Of a DNA stretch of 64,000 bases, positions 9,181 through 17,945 are shown one piece after another; the stretch's first letter is position 1; each line of letters opens with the position of its first letter. This stretch comes from Streptomyces anulatus. Its GTDB lineage: Bacteria; Actinomycetota; Actinomycetes; Streptomycetales; Streptomycetaceae. Made by a program: the position numbers and the translations under genes. The stretch covers positions 1-64,000 of the forward strand of contig NZ_BMVK01000006.1 of assembly GCF_014650675.1 (NCBI RefSeq), given 5' to 3'. The notes under the pieces were generated by a model. It was not told the origin of the DNA. It did not search any database and saw only the letters and a list, made by a program, of their open reading frames with translations.

Positions 9181-9987
9181 ATGACAGGAATGCGTACCGC
9201 TCTGCGTGCTCTGGCCGCCACGGCCGCCGCCCTCCTCGCCGTTACCGCGCTCTCCCCCGCGGCCCAGGCGCGCCCCGAACCGGAAGCTCCCGAGGAGTTC
9301 GTGGCGCTGCGCTCGGTGGACCCGACGATCATCCAGGAGATGCGTTACACCACGGCGCACACCTTTCTGGGCGAGCGGGTGGACGGATACCGGCAGCCGG
9401 TCTGCATCCTGACCCGGCCCGCCGCCCGTGCGCTGCACCTGGCGCAGAAGCGGCTGTTGCGTCAGGGGTACTCGCTGAAGGTGTACGACTGCTACCGGCC
9501 GCAGCGGGCGGTGGACCACTTCGTGCGGTGGGCGAAGGACCTCGACGACCAGTCCATGAAGGGGGAGTTCTATCCGCGGGTCGGCAAGGACCGGCTGTTC
9601 GAGGACGGCTACATCGCGGAGAAGTCCGGGCACAGCCGGGGCAGCACGGTGGACCTGACCCTGGTCCGGCTCCCCGCCCTGCCGACCAGGCCGTACCGTC
9701 CGGGCGAACGGCTGGCTCCCTGCTTCGCGCCGAAGGGTGAGCGGTTCCCCGACAACTCGGTGGACATGGGCACGGGTTACGACTGCTTCGACACCCTGTC
9801 GCACACGGACGATCCCCGGATCCAGGGGCCTCAGCGCGCCAACCGGCAGTTCCTGAAGCGGACGTTGACCGAGGTGGGGTTCGTGAATCTGCCGGAGGAG
9901 TGGTGGCACTTCACGTTCAGGCCCGAGCCGTTCCCGGACACCTACTTCGACTTCCCGGTGCACCGTCGGCCGGTGGCCGGGCACTGA
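9181..9987 (+). CDS. Exported VanX-like D-alanyl-D-alanine dipeptidase (peptidase M15D)
   Basis: 268-residue zinc peptidase of the VanX/DdpX family, expected to split D-Ala-D-Ala or related dipeptides outside the membrane. An N-terminal signal peptide (hydrophobic core about 8-25, cleavage near AQA at residue 30) precedes the catalytic domain. Metal and catalytic residues are visible: SGHSRGSTVDL gives His151 and Asp158, and EEWWHF gives Glu240 and His243. Paired cysteines are consistent with an exported protein. ATG at 9181 is used; an alternative ATG at 9190 would leave the same mature protein. The presence of a signal peptide argues for cell-wall turnover rather than vancomycin resistance, since no vanHA genes are nearby. 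Confidence 0.88.
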   Translation: MTGMRTALRALAATAAALLAVTALSPAAQARPEPEAPEEFVALRSVDPTIIQEMRYTTAHTFLGERVDGYRQPVCILTRPAARALHLAQKRLLRQGYSLKVYDCYRPQRAVDHFVRWAKDLDDQSMKGEFYPRVGKDRLFEDGYIAEKSGHSRGSTVDLTLVRLPALPTRPYRPGERLAPCFAPKGERFPDNSVDMGTGYDCFDTLSHTDDPRIQGPQRANRQFLKRTLTEVGFVNLPEEWWHFTFRPEPFPDTYFDFPVHRRPVAGH

Positions 9988-10014
9988 CGGAACGGGCCAC
10001 CCCCGAGGGGCGGG

Positions 10015-10059
10015 GAACGGGCGACCGGGACCACCCCCGTGGGCTCCGGCCGCCCGTTC
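10015..10059. terminator. Probable terminator after the dipeptidase gene
   Basis: GAACGGGCG at 10015 pairs perfectly with CGCCCGTTC ending at 10059; a further inner CCGG pairing is possible. It is followed by a short T-containing run and lies in the gap before the next gene. Confidence 0.6.
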
Positions 10060-10118
10060 TTCATCTCGGACGCGAAAGGGGCGTGTTCGGTTGCCGAACG
10101 GGCGGCTACGGTGCCCGT

Positions 10119-10496
10119 ATGTCACAGCAGACGTTCGATACGTACGAGGAATTCTGGCCCTACTACGTCGCGATGCACTCCCGTGCCGCCACCCGCTGGG
10201 TCCATCTGACCGGCACCCTGACCGGGCTCGCGATCTCGGCGTACGGGCTCGCGCGGGGCCGGAAACGCTATCTGGCGGCCCTGCCGCTGATCGGGTACGG
10301 CACGGCGTGGCCCGCGCACTTCCTGATCGAGAAGAACAACCCGGCCACGTTCGGGCATCCGGTGTGGTCGCTGCGCGGGGACGCGCAGATGATCCGGACG
10401 ATGCTCGCGGGCAGGGACGCGGAGCTGGCGGAGACCGCGGCGAAGTGGCTGGCGGAGCACGGCGAGGGTGAGCCCGGCGGGGACGGGCGCGGCTGA
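10119..10496 (+). CDS. Mpo1-like (DUF962) small membrane protein
   Basis: 125-residue protein of the DUF962/Mpo1 family. Yeast Mpo1 is a dioxygenase acting on 2-hydroxy fatty acids; the bacterial substrate is unknown. Conserved histidines are present in YVAMHSRAATRWVHL and in WPAHFLIEKNNPATFGHP, the typical family signature, followed by WSLRGD. There are two short hydrophobic segments (about 30-45 and 53-68). ATG at 10119 has no ribosome site but TACGGT lies 6 nt upstream, so translation is probably leaderless. The C-terminal 15 residues are low-complexity. Confidence 0.85.
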   Translation: MSQQTFDTYEEFWPYYVAMHSRAATRWVHLTGTLTGLAISAYGLARGRKRYLAALPLIGYGTAWPAHFLIEKNNPATFGHPVWSLRGDAQMIRTMLAGRDAELAETAAKWLAEHGEGEPGGDGRG

Positions 10497-10592
10497 GGCC
10501 GGCCCGACCGGGGCCGGGCGCGACCAGGGACCGGGCCCGACCGAGACCGGCGGGCCGGACCCCTCGCCGGACCAAGGTGTCCGTGGCACACT

Positions 10593-10609
10593 TCTGACGT
10601 TCCGTCAGA
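10593..10609. promoter_or_regulatory. Perfect 7-3-7 palindrome, likely operator of the DUF35/thiolase pair
   Basis: TCTGACG-TTC-CGTCAGA lies 20 nt before the TTG start of the following gene. The TGACG/CGTCA half-sites resemble operators of TetR-family regulators of acyl-CoA or steroid catabolism genes. No such regulator gene is in the neighbourhood. Confidence 0.6.
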
Positions 10610-10628
10610 TCCAGTGCCGGGAGGGACT

Positions 10629-11096
10629 TTGTCGCGCACGCGCATACCCGTGGTGGCCGGTTGGTTCACCGAGGACGCCGCGGAAGAGGATTTCCGGCTG
10701 CTGGGCACCCGGTGCTCCGGCTGCCGGTCGGTGCACTTCCCCCGGGAGGACGACCACTGCCGCAACCCGGGCTGCCCAGGGGGCGAGCTGGAGGAGGCTC
10801 CGCTGTCGAAACGGGGCACGGTGTGGTCCTGCACCGACGGGCGCTACCGGCCCCCCGCCCCGTACGTCAGCGACCCCGAGGCGCCCTGGGCCCCGTACAC
10901 GCTGGTCGCCGTCGAACTGGCCGCCGAGCGCATGGTGGTGCTCGGGCAGGCCGCTCCCGGGGTGGGCGTGGCCGATCTCCCCGTCGGCTCGGTGGTGGAA
11001 GTCGTGCCGGGCGTCCTGGACGAGGACCGGGCGACGGGCGTCGTGCACACGACCTGGCACTGGCGTCCCGTCGCGGCGACGGGGGCCGGGTCATGA
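10629..11096 (+). CDS. DUF35 zinc-ribbon/OB-fold acyl-CoA-associated protein
   Basis: 155-residue protein with a rubredoxin-like zinc ribbon (C29, C32, C44, C49) followed by an OB-fold, the DUF35 architecture that partners with thiolase-like enzymes. The TTG at 10629 is chosen because GGGAGGG sits 3-4 nt before it; the in-frame GTG at 10614 would place that ribosome site inside the gene. Its stop overlaps the start of the thiolase gene by ATGA, so the two are translationally coupled. In characterised pairs (Ltp2 aldolase, archaeal HMG-CoA synthase complexes) the DUF35 subunit is needed for activity. Confidence 0.85.
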   Translation: MSRTRIPVVAGWFTEDAAEEDFRLLGTRCSGCRSVHFPREDDHCRNPGCPGGELEEAPLSKRGTVWSCTDGRYRPPAPYVSDPEAPWAPYTLVAVELAAERMVVLGQAAPGVGVADLPVGSVVEVVPGVLDEDRATGVVHTTWHWRPVAATGAGS

Positions 11097-12295
11097 CCGG
11101 CGGAGGGGCCGGCGACGTGGCCGTCCTCGGGGCCGGGATGCATCCGTGGGGCAAGTGGGGGCGCGGTTTCGTCACCTACGGGCGGATCGCCGCGCACGCC
11201 GCCCTCGCGGACGCGGGCATCGGCTGGCGCGAGGTCCGGTCCGTGGTCGGCGCGCAGACGGTGCGCGGGGGCTATCCGGGGTACGTGGCGGGGGCGACGT
11301 TCGCCCGGGCGCTCGGGTGGCAGGGGGCGCGGGTGGCGTCCGTGTACGCGGCGTGCGCGTCCGGGGCGCAGGCCATCGACACGGCGCGGGCGCAGATCCT
11401 GGCGGGCCTGGCGGACGTGGTGCTGGTGGTGGGGGCCGACGCGGCGCCCAAGGGGTTCTTCGCCCCGGCGGGCGGGGAGCGGCCGGACGACCCGGACTGG
11501 CTGCGCTTCCGGGTGCTCGGGGCGACGAATCCGGCGTACTTCGGGCTGTACGCCCGCCGCCGTATGGCGCTGTACGGGGACACACCGGAGGACTTCGCGC
11601 GGGTCAAGGTGAAGAACGCGGCGGCGGGGGCGCTGAACGAGTACGCCCGCTACCGGGAGCCGGTGACGGCCGAGGAGGTCGCCGCCTCCGCGATGGTCGC
11701 CGATCCGCTGCGGCTGCTGGACATCTGCGCCACGTCCGACGGGGCCGCCGCCCTGGTGCTGTCCAGCATGGAGTTCGCCCGGCGCCACGGGGCGCGTGAT
11801 CCGGTGCGGATCCGGGCCGTCTCCACCGTGACGCCGACCTACCCGAGGACCGTGCTGGACCTGCCGGACATCGGCACGGACTCGGCGGTGGCCGTGGACC
11901 CCTCCCCCGAAAGCTTCCGCGCCTCGATCGCGCGGGCCGCGTACGAGGAGGCGGGGATCGGGCCGGAGGAACTCTCGCTGGCCGAGGTCTACGACCTCTC
12001 CACCGCCCTGGAGCTGGAGTGGTACGAGGACCTCGGTCTCTGTGGTCCCGGCGAGGGAGCGAAGCTGCTGCGGACGGGGGCGACCGCGCTGGGCGGCCGG
12101 ATTCCGGTGAACGCGAGCGGCGGTCTGGCCTCGTTCGGCGAGGCGGTCCCCGCCCAGGCCGTCGCGCAGGTCTGCGAGCTCACCCGGCAGTTGCGAGGAC
12201 GGGCCGGGGAGCGGCAGATACCGGGCGCGCGGGTCGGCATCACGGCGAACCAGGGGCTGTTCGGGCACGGCTCGGCGGTGGTGGCGGTCCGCTGA
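11093..12295 (+). CDS. Thiolase-like (SCP-x/Ltp) enzyme, DUF35 partner
   Basis: 400-residue thiolase-fold protein of the lipid-transfer/SCP-x group. The nucleophile position is kept (Cys88 in YAACASGAQA). The usual catalytic GHP segment is not: the equivalent region reads NASGGLASFGEAVPAQ. The C-terminal CxG segment is replaced by NQGLFGHGSA. It therefore probably does not act as an ordinary acetyl-CoA acyltransferase; a retro-aldolase or condensing role with the DUF35 subunit is possible. Starts at ATG overlapping the upstream stop. Followed by the strong hairpin at 12383-12424. Confidence 0.82.
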   Translation: MTGGGAGDVAVLGAGMHPWGKWGRGFVTYGRIAAHAALADAGIGWREVRSVVGAQTVRGGYPGYVAGATFARALGWQGARVASVYAACASGAQAIDTARAQILAGLADVVLVVGADAAPKGFFAPAGGERPDDPDWLRFRVLGATNPAYFGLYARRRMALYGDTPEDFARVKVKNAAAGALNEYARYREPVTAEEVAASAMVADPLRLLDICATSDGAAALVLSSMEFARRHGARDPVRIRAVSTVTPTYPRTVLDLPDIGTDSAVAVDPSPESFRASIARAAYEEAGIGPEELSLAEVYDLSTALELEWYEDLGLCGPGEGAKLLRTGATALGGRIPVNASGGLASFGEAVPAQAVAQVCELTRQLRGRAGERQIPGARVGITANQGLFGHGSAVVAVR

Positions 12296-12382
12296 GCCGG
12301 CCGCCCCCAACAGGTTTTCCCTGCCCTTTACTTGACTGGGCGTCACTGCCGCAGAACACTCGGGGCCCGGTCCGCCGGACGA

Positions 12383-12424
12383 CGTACGGCCCGTACCCCT
12401 GTCGGCGGGGGTACGGGCCGTACG
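12383..12424. terminator. Strong bidirectional terminator
   Basis: A perfect 17-bp stem (left arm 12383-12399, right arm 12408-12424) with an 8-nt loop separates the converging thiolase gene and conservon. The stem itself contains two GTAC-flanked GGCCCGTAC-type blocks. Confidence 0.85.
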
Positions 12425-12445
12425 CGTGCCGGTGCGCTCCCCGGC

Positions 12446-13054
12446 TCAGGTGGCGACGGGTTCGCGGGCCCGGGCCGCACGCTCCAGGGCGTGCTCCACG
12501 ACCGCGACCAGGACGTCGCGCACGGAGGACCGGTCCCGCGCGTCGCAGACGAGCACCGGAACCTCGGGGTCGAGGTCGAGGGCGGCCTGCACGGTCTCCG
12601 TCGGGAACCGCTCGGCGCCCTCGAAGGAGTTGACCGCGACCGTGAACGGGATCCGTCTGCGCTCGAAGTAGTCGACCGCAGCGAAGCAGTCCTCGAGACG
12701 CCGGGTGTCGGCGAGGACGACCGCGCCCAGGGAGCCCTGGGCCAGTTCGTCCCACAGGAACCAGAAGCGGTCCTGGCCCGGTGTGCCGAACAGATAGAGG
12801 ACCAGGTCCTCCCGCAGCGTGATCCGGCCGAAGTCCATCGCGACCGTGGTGGTGGTCTTGGACTCGACCCCCTCCAGATCGTCCACCGGGCGGCCCGCCT
12901 CACTGAGGCGTTCCTCGGTGCGCAGCGGCCTGATCTCACTGACCGAGCCGACCGCGGTCGTCTTGCCGACGCCGAACCCTCCCGCCACCAGGATTTTCAG
13001 GGTGACGGGCTCGACGTGCCGCTGCTTTCGGCGACTAGAGCGCCCGAAGGCCAT
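12446..13054 (-). CDS. cvnD: Conservon GTPase CvnD
   Basis: 202-residue small GTP-binding protein, last gene of the four-gene conservon. P-loop GGFGVGKTT at 25-33, switch region with MDFGRITL, GTPGQDRFWFL as the G3 motif, and VNSFEG in the NKxD position (degenerate, as usual in this family). CvnA-D form a membrane-associated complex likened to eukaryotic G-protein-coupled signalling. It overlaps cvnC by 20 nt, showing translational coupling. Basic N-terminus RSSRRKQRH. No cytochrome P450 (cvnE) follows; the next thing is a terminator. Confidence 0.93.
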   Translation of the reverse strand: MAFGRSSRRKQRHVEPVTLKILVAGGFGVGKTTAVGSVSEIRPLRTEERLSEAGRPVDDLEGVESKTTTTVAMDFGRITLREDLVLYLFGTPGQDRFWFLWDELAQGSLGAVVLADTRRLEDCFAAVDYFERRRIPFTVAVNSFEGAERFPTETVQAALDLDPEVPVLVCDARDRSSVRDVLVAVVEHALERAARAREPVAT

Positions 13055-13487
13055 TGATAACCTCGCGAAGAATGTTCACGTCCGGCAGCTCGGCCGGCGG
13101 AACGGGACGGGTGACATGCACCAGCTCGTCCTCGACGAGGTCGCCGACCAGAACCCGTACCACCCCTACGGGAAGGTCGAGTTCGGCGGCCAGCTCGGCG
13201 ATCGACTGGGGCATGTCGCTGCAGAGTTCGACGATCGCCACATGTTCGGGGGCGAGCGTCTGGTCCCGGCCTGGATCGTCGGCGGCCGGTTCCGGCACGA
13301 CGAGCGCGATCAGGTCGAGGCGGTGCCGGGAGGCGCTGCTGGTGCGCCCGCGGGTCATCGCGTACGGGCGGACCACCGGTCCCGCCTCCGCGTCGTACCA
13401 CCGCGAGACCTGGGGGTCGACGGACCCGTCCGGGGATCCGGGGCCGGTGCCCCGGGGGGAGTCGGCGCTCATGCCCGCCACGCTCAC
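13035..13487 (-). CDS. cvnC: Conservon protein CvnC (DUF742)
   Basis: 150-residue DUF742 protein with a winged-helix-like core (VAIVELCSDMPQSIAEL, then LPVGVVRVLVGDL) and the typical SRWYDAEAGPVVRPYAMT segment near residue 30. Start GTG at 13487 has GGAGG immediately upstream and overlaps the cvnB stop as GTGA. The in-frame ATG five codons later is the alternative. Thought to modulate the CvnB-CvnD regulatory pair. Confidence 0.92.
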   Translation of the reverse strand: MSVAGMSADSPRGTGPGSPDGSVDPQVSRWYDAEAGPVVRPYAMTRGRTSSASRHRLDLIALVVPEPAADDPGRDQTLAPEHVAIVELCSDMPQSIAELAAELDLPVGVVRVLVGDLVEDELVHVTRPVPPAELPDVNILREVINGLRAL

Positions 13488-13927
13488 CCTCCGGCGGGCA
13501 GACCGGTCGTCCGTGGGGCGTTGGCCAGATGGGCCCCCACGCGCTTGACCATCAGTGTCATCTCGTACGCGACCTGGCCCACGTCGGAGTCGGCTTCCGC
13601 CAGGACGGCGAGACAGCTTCCGTCGCCGGCGGCCGTGACGAAGAGGAAGGCCTCGTCCAGTTCGACGACGGTCTGGCGCACCCGGCCCGCGTCGAAGTGG
13701 TGGCCCACGCCCTTGGCGAGGCTGTGGAACCCGGAGGCGACGGCGGCGAGATGCTCGCTGTCCTCACGGGTCAGGTCCGCCGAGGCGCCGGTGGCGAGTC
13801 CGTCGCTGGAGAGCACCAGCGCCTTGCGGATGCTGGCGACGCGCTGGACGAGTTCGTCGAGCAGCCAGTTCAGCTCGCCCGAGCCGTGGCGTGCGGGGTT
13901 GTGTGCTGCGGCGTTCGGTGCGGTCAT
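13484..13927 (-). CDS. cvnB: Conservon roadblock/LC7 protein CvnB
   Basis: 147-residue roadblock/LC7 (MglB-like) protein, the family that acts on small GTPases as GAP or effector; its expected partner is CvnD. The start ELNWLLDELVQRVASIRKALVLSSDGL is the diagnostic N-terminal roadblock helix and strand. Its ATG overlaps the cvnA stop (ATGA), and its own stop overlaps the cvnC start (GTGA), so the whole conservon is translated in a coupled chain. Confidence 0.93.
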   Translation of the reverse strand: MTAPNAAAHNPARHGSGELNWLLDELVQRVASIRKALVLSSDGLATGASADLTREDSEHLAAVASGFHSLAKGVGHHFDAGRVRQTVVELDEAFLFVTAAGDGSCLAVLAEADSDVGQVAYEMTLMVKRVGAHLANAPRTTGLPAGG

Positions 13928-16900
13928 CGACCGTCCCCTCCCGGAGTGGTTCCTGGTGCTGTGCCACCGGGGCCGCCGGTGTCCTCGGTGTTCTCTGTGC
14001 TCTCGGTGTCGTGCGTGGTTTCGGCGTTCGCGGTGTGCTCGGTGTGCTCGGCCTCGTTCTGCCGACGGCCGCGCTGCCAGCCCCGCTGGAGCGAGGCCAT
14101 GCGGTCGCGTACCTCGTCCGCGTCGCGCTCGGCGTCGTCGACCGTGTCCACGGGGGCCCGCTGCGGAGTCCGGTCCGCGGATTCCTCACGGAGCTGACGG
14201 GCGAGGCTGGCCTGCCGGACCCGGCGGGGCAGTCCGCCCACGGTGTCGGGCGCCGGAGGGCCTTCGTGCGTGGCACGGGATGCCTCCGTGGCGCGCGGTG
14301 CTTCCGTGGCGCGGGACGGCTCCGGCGTGCGGGACGGCTCCGATGCGCGGTGCGCGGCGGCTCGTACGGTCCAGGGCGCGTCGGAGGCGCGGGGCCCGTC
14401 GGCCTCGTCGGGCGCCCGGTCGGCCGTGTGCGGGACCGGGCCGGTGGCCTTCACGGGGGTGTCGGCCGGGTCGTCGCCCGGGTCGTCGACCCGGCGGCCC
14501 CGGTCGGTGACCAGCGTCGGCGGGGTACGGCGCGGCAGCGGGACGGGGCCGGCGGGGCGCATCGGGCGCACCTCCGCCGTGGGCTCGTTGCCGTGGTCGC
14601 GGGCCTGCTGGTGCTGGTCCCGGTCGGTGGCCCGGCGCGTGGAGCCGGGCTCGCCGCGGCGGGGCTCACGGTCGCCCTCGCGGCGCAGATCCCGGGCGCG
14701 GAAGATGCCGCCGCGCTCGCTCTCGGTGTCCTCCAGGTCGGACACGCCGTCCAGGACGGGGCCGAGAGCCGGGTCCAGGGCCGGATCCGGCGTACGGTCC
14801 AGCGGGTCGCCGGCGAAGTCCAGCGGGCCGACCGGGGCCTCCAGCTCGACCGGCCCGTCCAGGACGCCCGGTCCGGTGAGCCCGGTGGGCACCGGAGACA
14901 GGGCCACGGACCTGCCGTTGACGCGGCGCTCCCCGCCCGGGGCCGTGCTCTGCCCGCCCTGCGCCGCGTCGGAGCTCCGGCCGCTGCCGATCGCCCGTTC
15001 GGCCCGGCGGTCGAGGCGGAACCCGGTGCCGTGGGTGTCGGGGGCGTCGGTGAGCAGCGCCGCGGGGATGAACACGACCGCGGTGGTGCCTCCGTACGGC
15101 GACTTCTGCAGGGAGACCCGGACGTTCTGCCGCTGGGCGAGTCGGCTGACGACGAAGAGGCCGAGCCGGTCGGTGTCGGAGAGCTCGAAGTCGGGGGTCT
15201 CGGCGAGCCGCAGGTTGGCGTCGAGGAGGATCTCGGGGGCCATGCCGAGGCCCCGGTCGTGGATTTCGAGCGTGAAGCCGTTGGAGACGCGTTCACCGTG
15301 CACCTGGACCGCGGTGTGCGGGGGCGAGAAGACGGTGGCGTTCTCCAGGAGTTCGGCGATCAGGTGGGTGAGGTCGGCCACGGCGGGGCCGCCCACGCCG
15401 ATCCGGGCGAGGCGCCGGACCTCGATGCGTTCGTAGTCCTCGACCTCGGCGACGGCGGCCCGCACGACGTCCATCAGCTGGATGGGCTTGCGCCACTGGC
15501 GGGAGGGGGCGGCGCCGGAGAGGATCACGAGGCCCTCGGCGTGGCGCCGCATGCGGGTGGTGAGGTGGTCGAGGCGGAACAGGTCGGCCAGTTCGTCGCC
15601 GTTCTCGGTGCGGCGCTCCATCGCGTCCAGCAGCGTGAGCTGACGGTGCAGGAGGACCTGGTTGCGGCGGGCGAGGTTGACGAAGACCTCGGAGACGCCG
15701 CGCCGCATGTCCGCCTGCTTGACCGCGGCCTCGACCGCGGCCCGCTGGAGGGTGTTGAGCGCCTGTCCGACCTGGCCGATCTCGTCGGGTTCGTAACTGA
15801 GGTGCGGGGCCTCGGTCTCGACGTCCACCTGCTCGCCCGCGGCCAGCCTGCGCATGACGCTCGGCAGCCGGACGCCGGAGACCTCGTGGGCGTCCTTGCG
15901 CAGCCGGGAGAGGTCGCGGACGAGTTCACGGCCGATGCGTACGGAGACGAAGACCGAGATGATCAGGGCCAGGAAGCCGAGGACTCCGGCGATCCCGGCC
16001 TGGGCGAGGACCCGGTACGCGGCCGGTTCGGCGCGGTCCTGGAAGCGGTTGCCCATCTCCGTGGCGTCGCCCGCCAGCCGGTCGAGGACGGGGACGGCCG
16101 ACTCCTCCCAGCGGTCGGCGTCGACGGCGCCGGGGCGCTTCGTCGGTCCGGCGGCGATCAGGGCGTCCTCGGCGGTGCGCAGCGGTTCGGTGTCGGGGCT
16201 GCCCCAGAACTGCTCGACGCGTCGGCGCTCCGCGGTGGGCAGGTTCTCCAGGCTGACCTCGTAGAGCAGTTCGCGCTGGGCCACGAGGCCGGATATCTGG
16301 CGCAGTTCGGAGGTGGTGAAGCGGCCCGCGATAAGGCCGGAGGCGATCAGGGCGTCCTCGCGCGAGAGAATCTCCCGGGCCCGGGAGACCCCGACCAGGG
16401 CTCGCATCTGCTTGTCCATCGACACGTTCTCCAGGGTGTGGAGTCCGTTGAGGAAGCGGTACGAGGGGTCGACGAGGCCGTTGTAGAAGTCCAGCGCCTT
16501 CGCCCGGCTGATGGTGCGCTTCTCGACCGATTCGCGCAGGGCGTCCAGTCCGTCGACGGCGCTGAGGATCGCGTCCAGGCGGCCGGCGTCGGAGGCGGTC
16601 AGCGCCTCCCGGACGTCCTGCTCCCGGGCGTTCTCCCTGACCTCGCCCACGATGCGGTCGGTCGTGGCGCGTTGGCCCATGAGGACGGGGAGCGCGTCGG
16701 AGGCCCGGGGATCGGCGAGGAAGACCAGGGTCTGCCGTCGCTCGGCCTGGACGGCGCGCACGGCGTCCTCCAGCGGGTGGCCGACCTTCTCCACGATGGA
16801 TCCGGCGCTCATCAGCTCGTCGGCCTGCCGGCCGGTGATGTAGGTCGCGAAGACCCAGAGGCCTGTGAGGGAGACGAGCGGCACCAGCAACAACGCCACG

Positions 16901-16935
16901 ATCTTCCTGCGGATGGACTTCCCGCGAAAGCGCAT
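13924..16935 (-). CDS. cvnA: Conservon sensor histidine-kinase-like protein CvnA
   Basis: 1003-residue membrane sensor. A short cytoplasmic N-terminus leads into TM1 (about 11-33), an extracellular nitrate/nitrite-sensor-type helical domain (about 40-305), TM2 (about 311-335) and a HAMP linker. A dimerisation region with HLTTRMRRHAEGLVILSG precedes a HATPase domain (N box LIAELLENATVFSP about 523-536; G1 box EIHDRGLGM about 553). Residues from about 620 on are a disordered Pro/Arg/Thr-rich tail. The start at 16935 has GGGGGAGG upstream. Such CvnA proteins bind ATP but need not phosphorylate a partner; no response regulator is adjacent. Confidence 0.93.
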   Translation of the reverse strand: MRFRGKSIRRKIVALLLVPLVSLTGLWVFATYITGRQADELMSAGSIVEKVGHPLEDAVRAVQAERRQTLVFLADPRASDALPVLMGQRATTDRIVGEVRENAREQDVREALTASDAGRLDAILSAVDGLDALRESVEKRTISRAKALDFYNGLVDPSYRFLNGLHTLENVSMDKQMRALVGVSRAREILSREDALIASGLIAGRFTTSELRQISGLVAQRELLYEVSLENLPTAERRRVEQFWGSPDTEPLRTAEDALIAAGPTKRPGAVDADRWEESAVPVLDRLAGDATEMGNRFQDRAEPAAYRVLAQAGIAGVLGFLALIISVFVSVRIGRELVRDLSRLRKDAHEVSGVRLPSVMRRLAAGEQVDVETEAPHLSYEPDEIGQVGQALNTLQRAAVEAAVKQADMRRGVSEVFVNLARRNQVLLHRQLTLLDAMERRTENGDELADLFRLDHLTTRMRRHAEGLVILSGAAPSRQWRKPIQLMDVVRAAVAEVEDYERIEVRRLARIGVGGPAVADLTHLIAELLENATVFSPPHTAVQVHGERVSNGFTLEIHDRGLGMAPEILLDANLRLAETPDFELSDTDRLGLFVVSRLAQRQNVRVSLQKSPYGGTTAVVFIPAALLTDAPDTHGTGFRLDRRAERAIGSGRSSDAAQGGQSTAPGGERRVNGRSVALSPVPTGLTGPGVLDGPVELEAPVGPLDFAGDPLDRTPDPALDPALGPVLDGVSDLEDTESERGGIFRARDLRREGDREPRRGEPGSTRRATDRDQHQQARDHGNEPTAEVRPMRPAGPVPLPRRTPPTLVTDRGRRVDDPGDDPADTPVKATGPVPHTADRAPDEADGPRASDAPWTVRAAAHRASEPSRTPEPSRATEAPRATEASRATHEGPPAPDTVGGLPRRVRQASLARQLREESADRTPQRAPVDTVDDAERDADEVRDRMASLQRGWQRGRRQNEAEHTEHTANAETTHDTESTENTEDTGGPGGTAPGTTPGGDGR

Positions 16936-17441
16936 GGCCTCCCCCAGATCGGCCCCGCACCGCGGGGGTGGTCTTCTCCCGGTCGTCCCTCGGCCCTGCC
17001 CCGCCGCGCACCGTGCGTACACCGGCGCGCATCGGTCGGACGCGGGCGAGGTCCGTCCTGCGTCAATAAACGGCGCGAGCCTACTACTGACACAGAGACA
17101 ACTCGAAGACACGTCCGGATGATTTTCAGCCGTCCACCCTGGACTTGATCATGAGTTGTCCCGGTATTCCCGGAGATGAAATTCGCGAAAGCGACAGAGG
17201 ATACCGGCCGGACCTGTCGGTACCGGCACGTATCAGTTGGCTGGAACTCTTCGCTCCGTGCCCTTCTGTGCCCTGCGGGCGTTTTCCTGGGGAATCTTCG
17301 GGACGGGTGGTTCGTCCATATGTACGGGGTAGACGCACGGTGGGGTCGTGCGCGGCAGGACGGACGTGTTCCGCCCGCGTAGAACCGGCGCAAGCCGGGC
17401 AGCCACCCTGAAGTCGGACAGTGGTGGGGAGTTGAAGGTCC
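16936..17441. other. Intergenic region between cvnA and a small membrane protein gene
   Basis: About 500 bp holding the divergent promoters. Around 17040-17160 it is AT-richer than the flanks (TCAATAAACGG, ATGATTTTCAG, CTTGATCATGAGTTG). GGAAT at 17291 followed 18 nt later by GTC is one base from a SigR-type promoter for the rightward gene, but this is weak. No gene was recognised. Confidence 0.5.
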
Positions 17442-17912
17442 TTGAGCACGCAGGAACGCGGGAGCGCCGGAGCACGGGCGGCCGCGAGAACGGAAACCGC
17501 GGACGGGGCACGGGTGCCGCGGCAGTTGTGGGTGGAGGAGCCGGCGTCGAAGCGACGGATGCCCGACGCGGTGCGGACGGCCGCCGTGCGCGCCGTGCTC
17601 ATCATGTCGCTGACGATCATCCAGGCGATGGTCGCCTTTCTGAGCACCTTGACCGGCTCCTGGCTGGCCTTCCCGATGGTGCTCAGCAGTGTGGCCAGCA
17701 CGGTGGTCGCCACCTGGTCGGTGCTCGACGTCTGGGTGACCCGGCAGGTGTGGAACCAGCGCAACGGCGTGGTGTCCGTGCCGAGCAGTTCGGCCCGGCA
17801 GATACGTCGTGAGCGGCGCCGGTCCCGCCGGGCCGAGCGGGCGGCCGAGCGGGACGGCACGGGCGGTGCCATAGGCAGCCGCCAGAACACCGGTGACTTC
17901 TCCCGGGCCTGA
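17442..17912 (+). CDS. Small conserved membrane protein
   Basis: 156-residue protein with two adjacent hydrophobic segments (about 50-70 and 73-98: AVLIMSLTIIQAMVAFLS, then WLAFPMVLSSVASTVVATW). A disordered N-terminus precedes them, and a strongly basic tail rich in RR follows, so both ends are probably cytoplasmic. TTG at 17442 is preceded by GAAGG; no better start was found. It converges on the SMC-like operon with a strong hairpin between. Function unknown. Confidence 0.72.
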   Translation: MSTQERGSAGARAAARTETADGARVPRQLWVEEPASKRRMPDAVRTAAVRAVLIMSLTIIQAMVAFLSTLTGSWLAFPMVLSSVASTVVATWSVLDVWVTRQVWNQRNGVVSVPSSSARQIRRERRRSRRAERAAERDGTGGAIGSRQNTGDFSRA

Positions 17913-17945
17913 TCTCCGCTGACCTGATCCGTAGGCCTGATGCGC

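Noticed and set aside
9181..9987. Vancomycin resistance vanX
   Set aside because: It has a signal peptide and no vanH, vanA or vanRS neighbours, so it is better seen as an exported peptidoglycan dipeptidase.
17442..17912. A JetD-like nuclease completing a Wadjet system
   Set aside because: The neighbouring gene is a small membrane protein on the opposite strand; no TOPRIM or DUF2220 feature was seen in the window.
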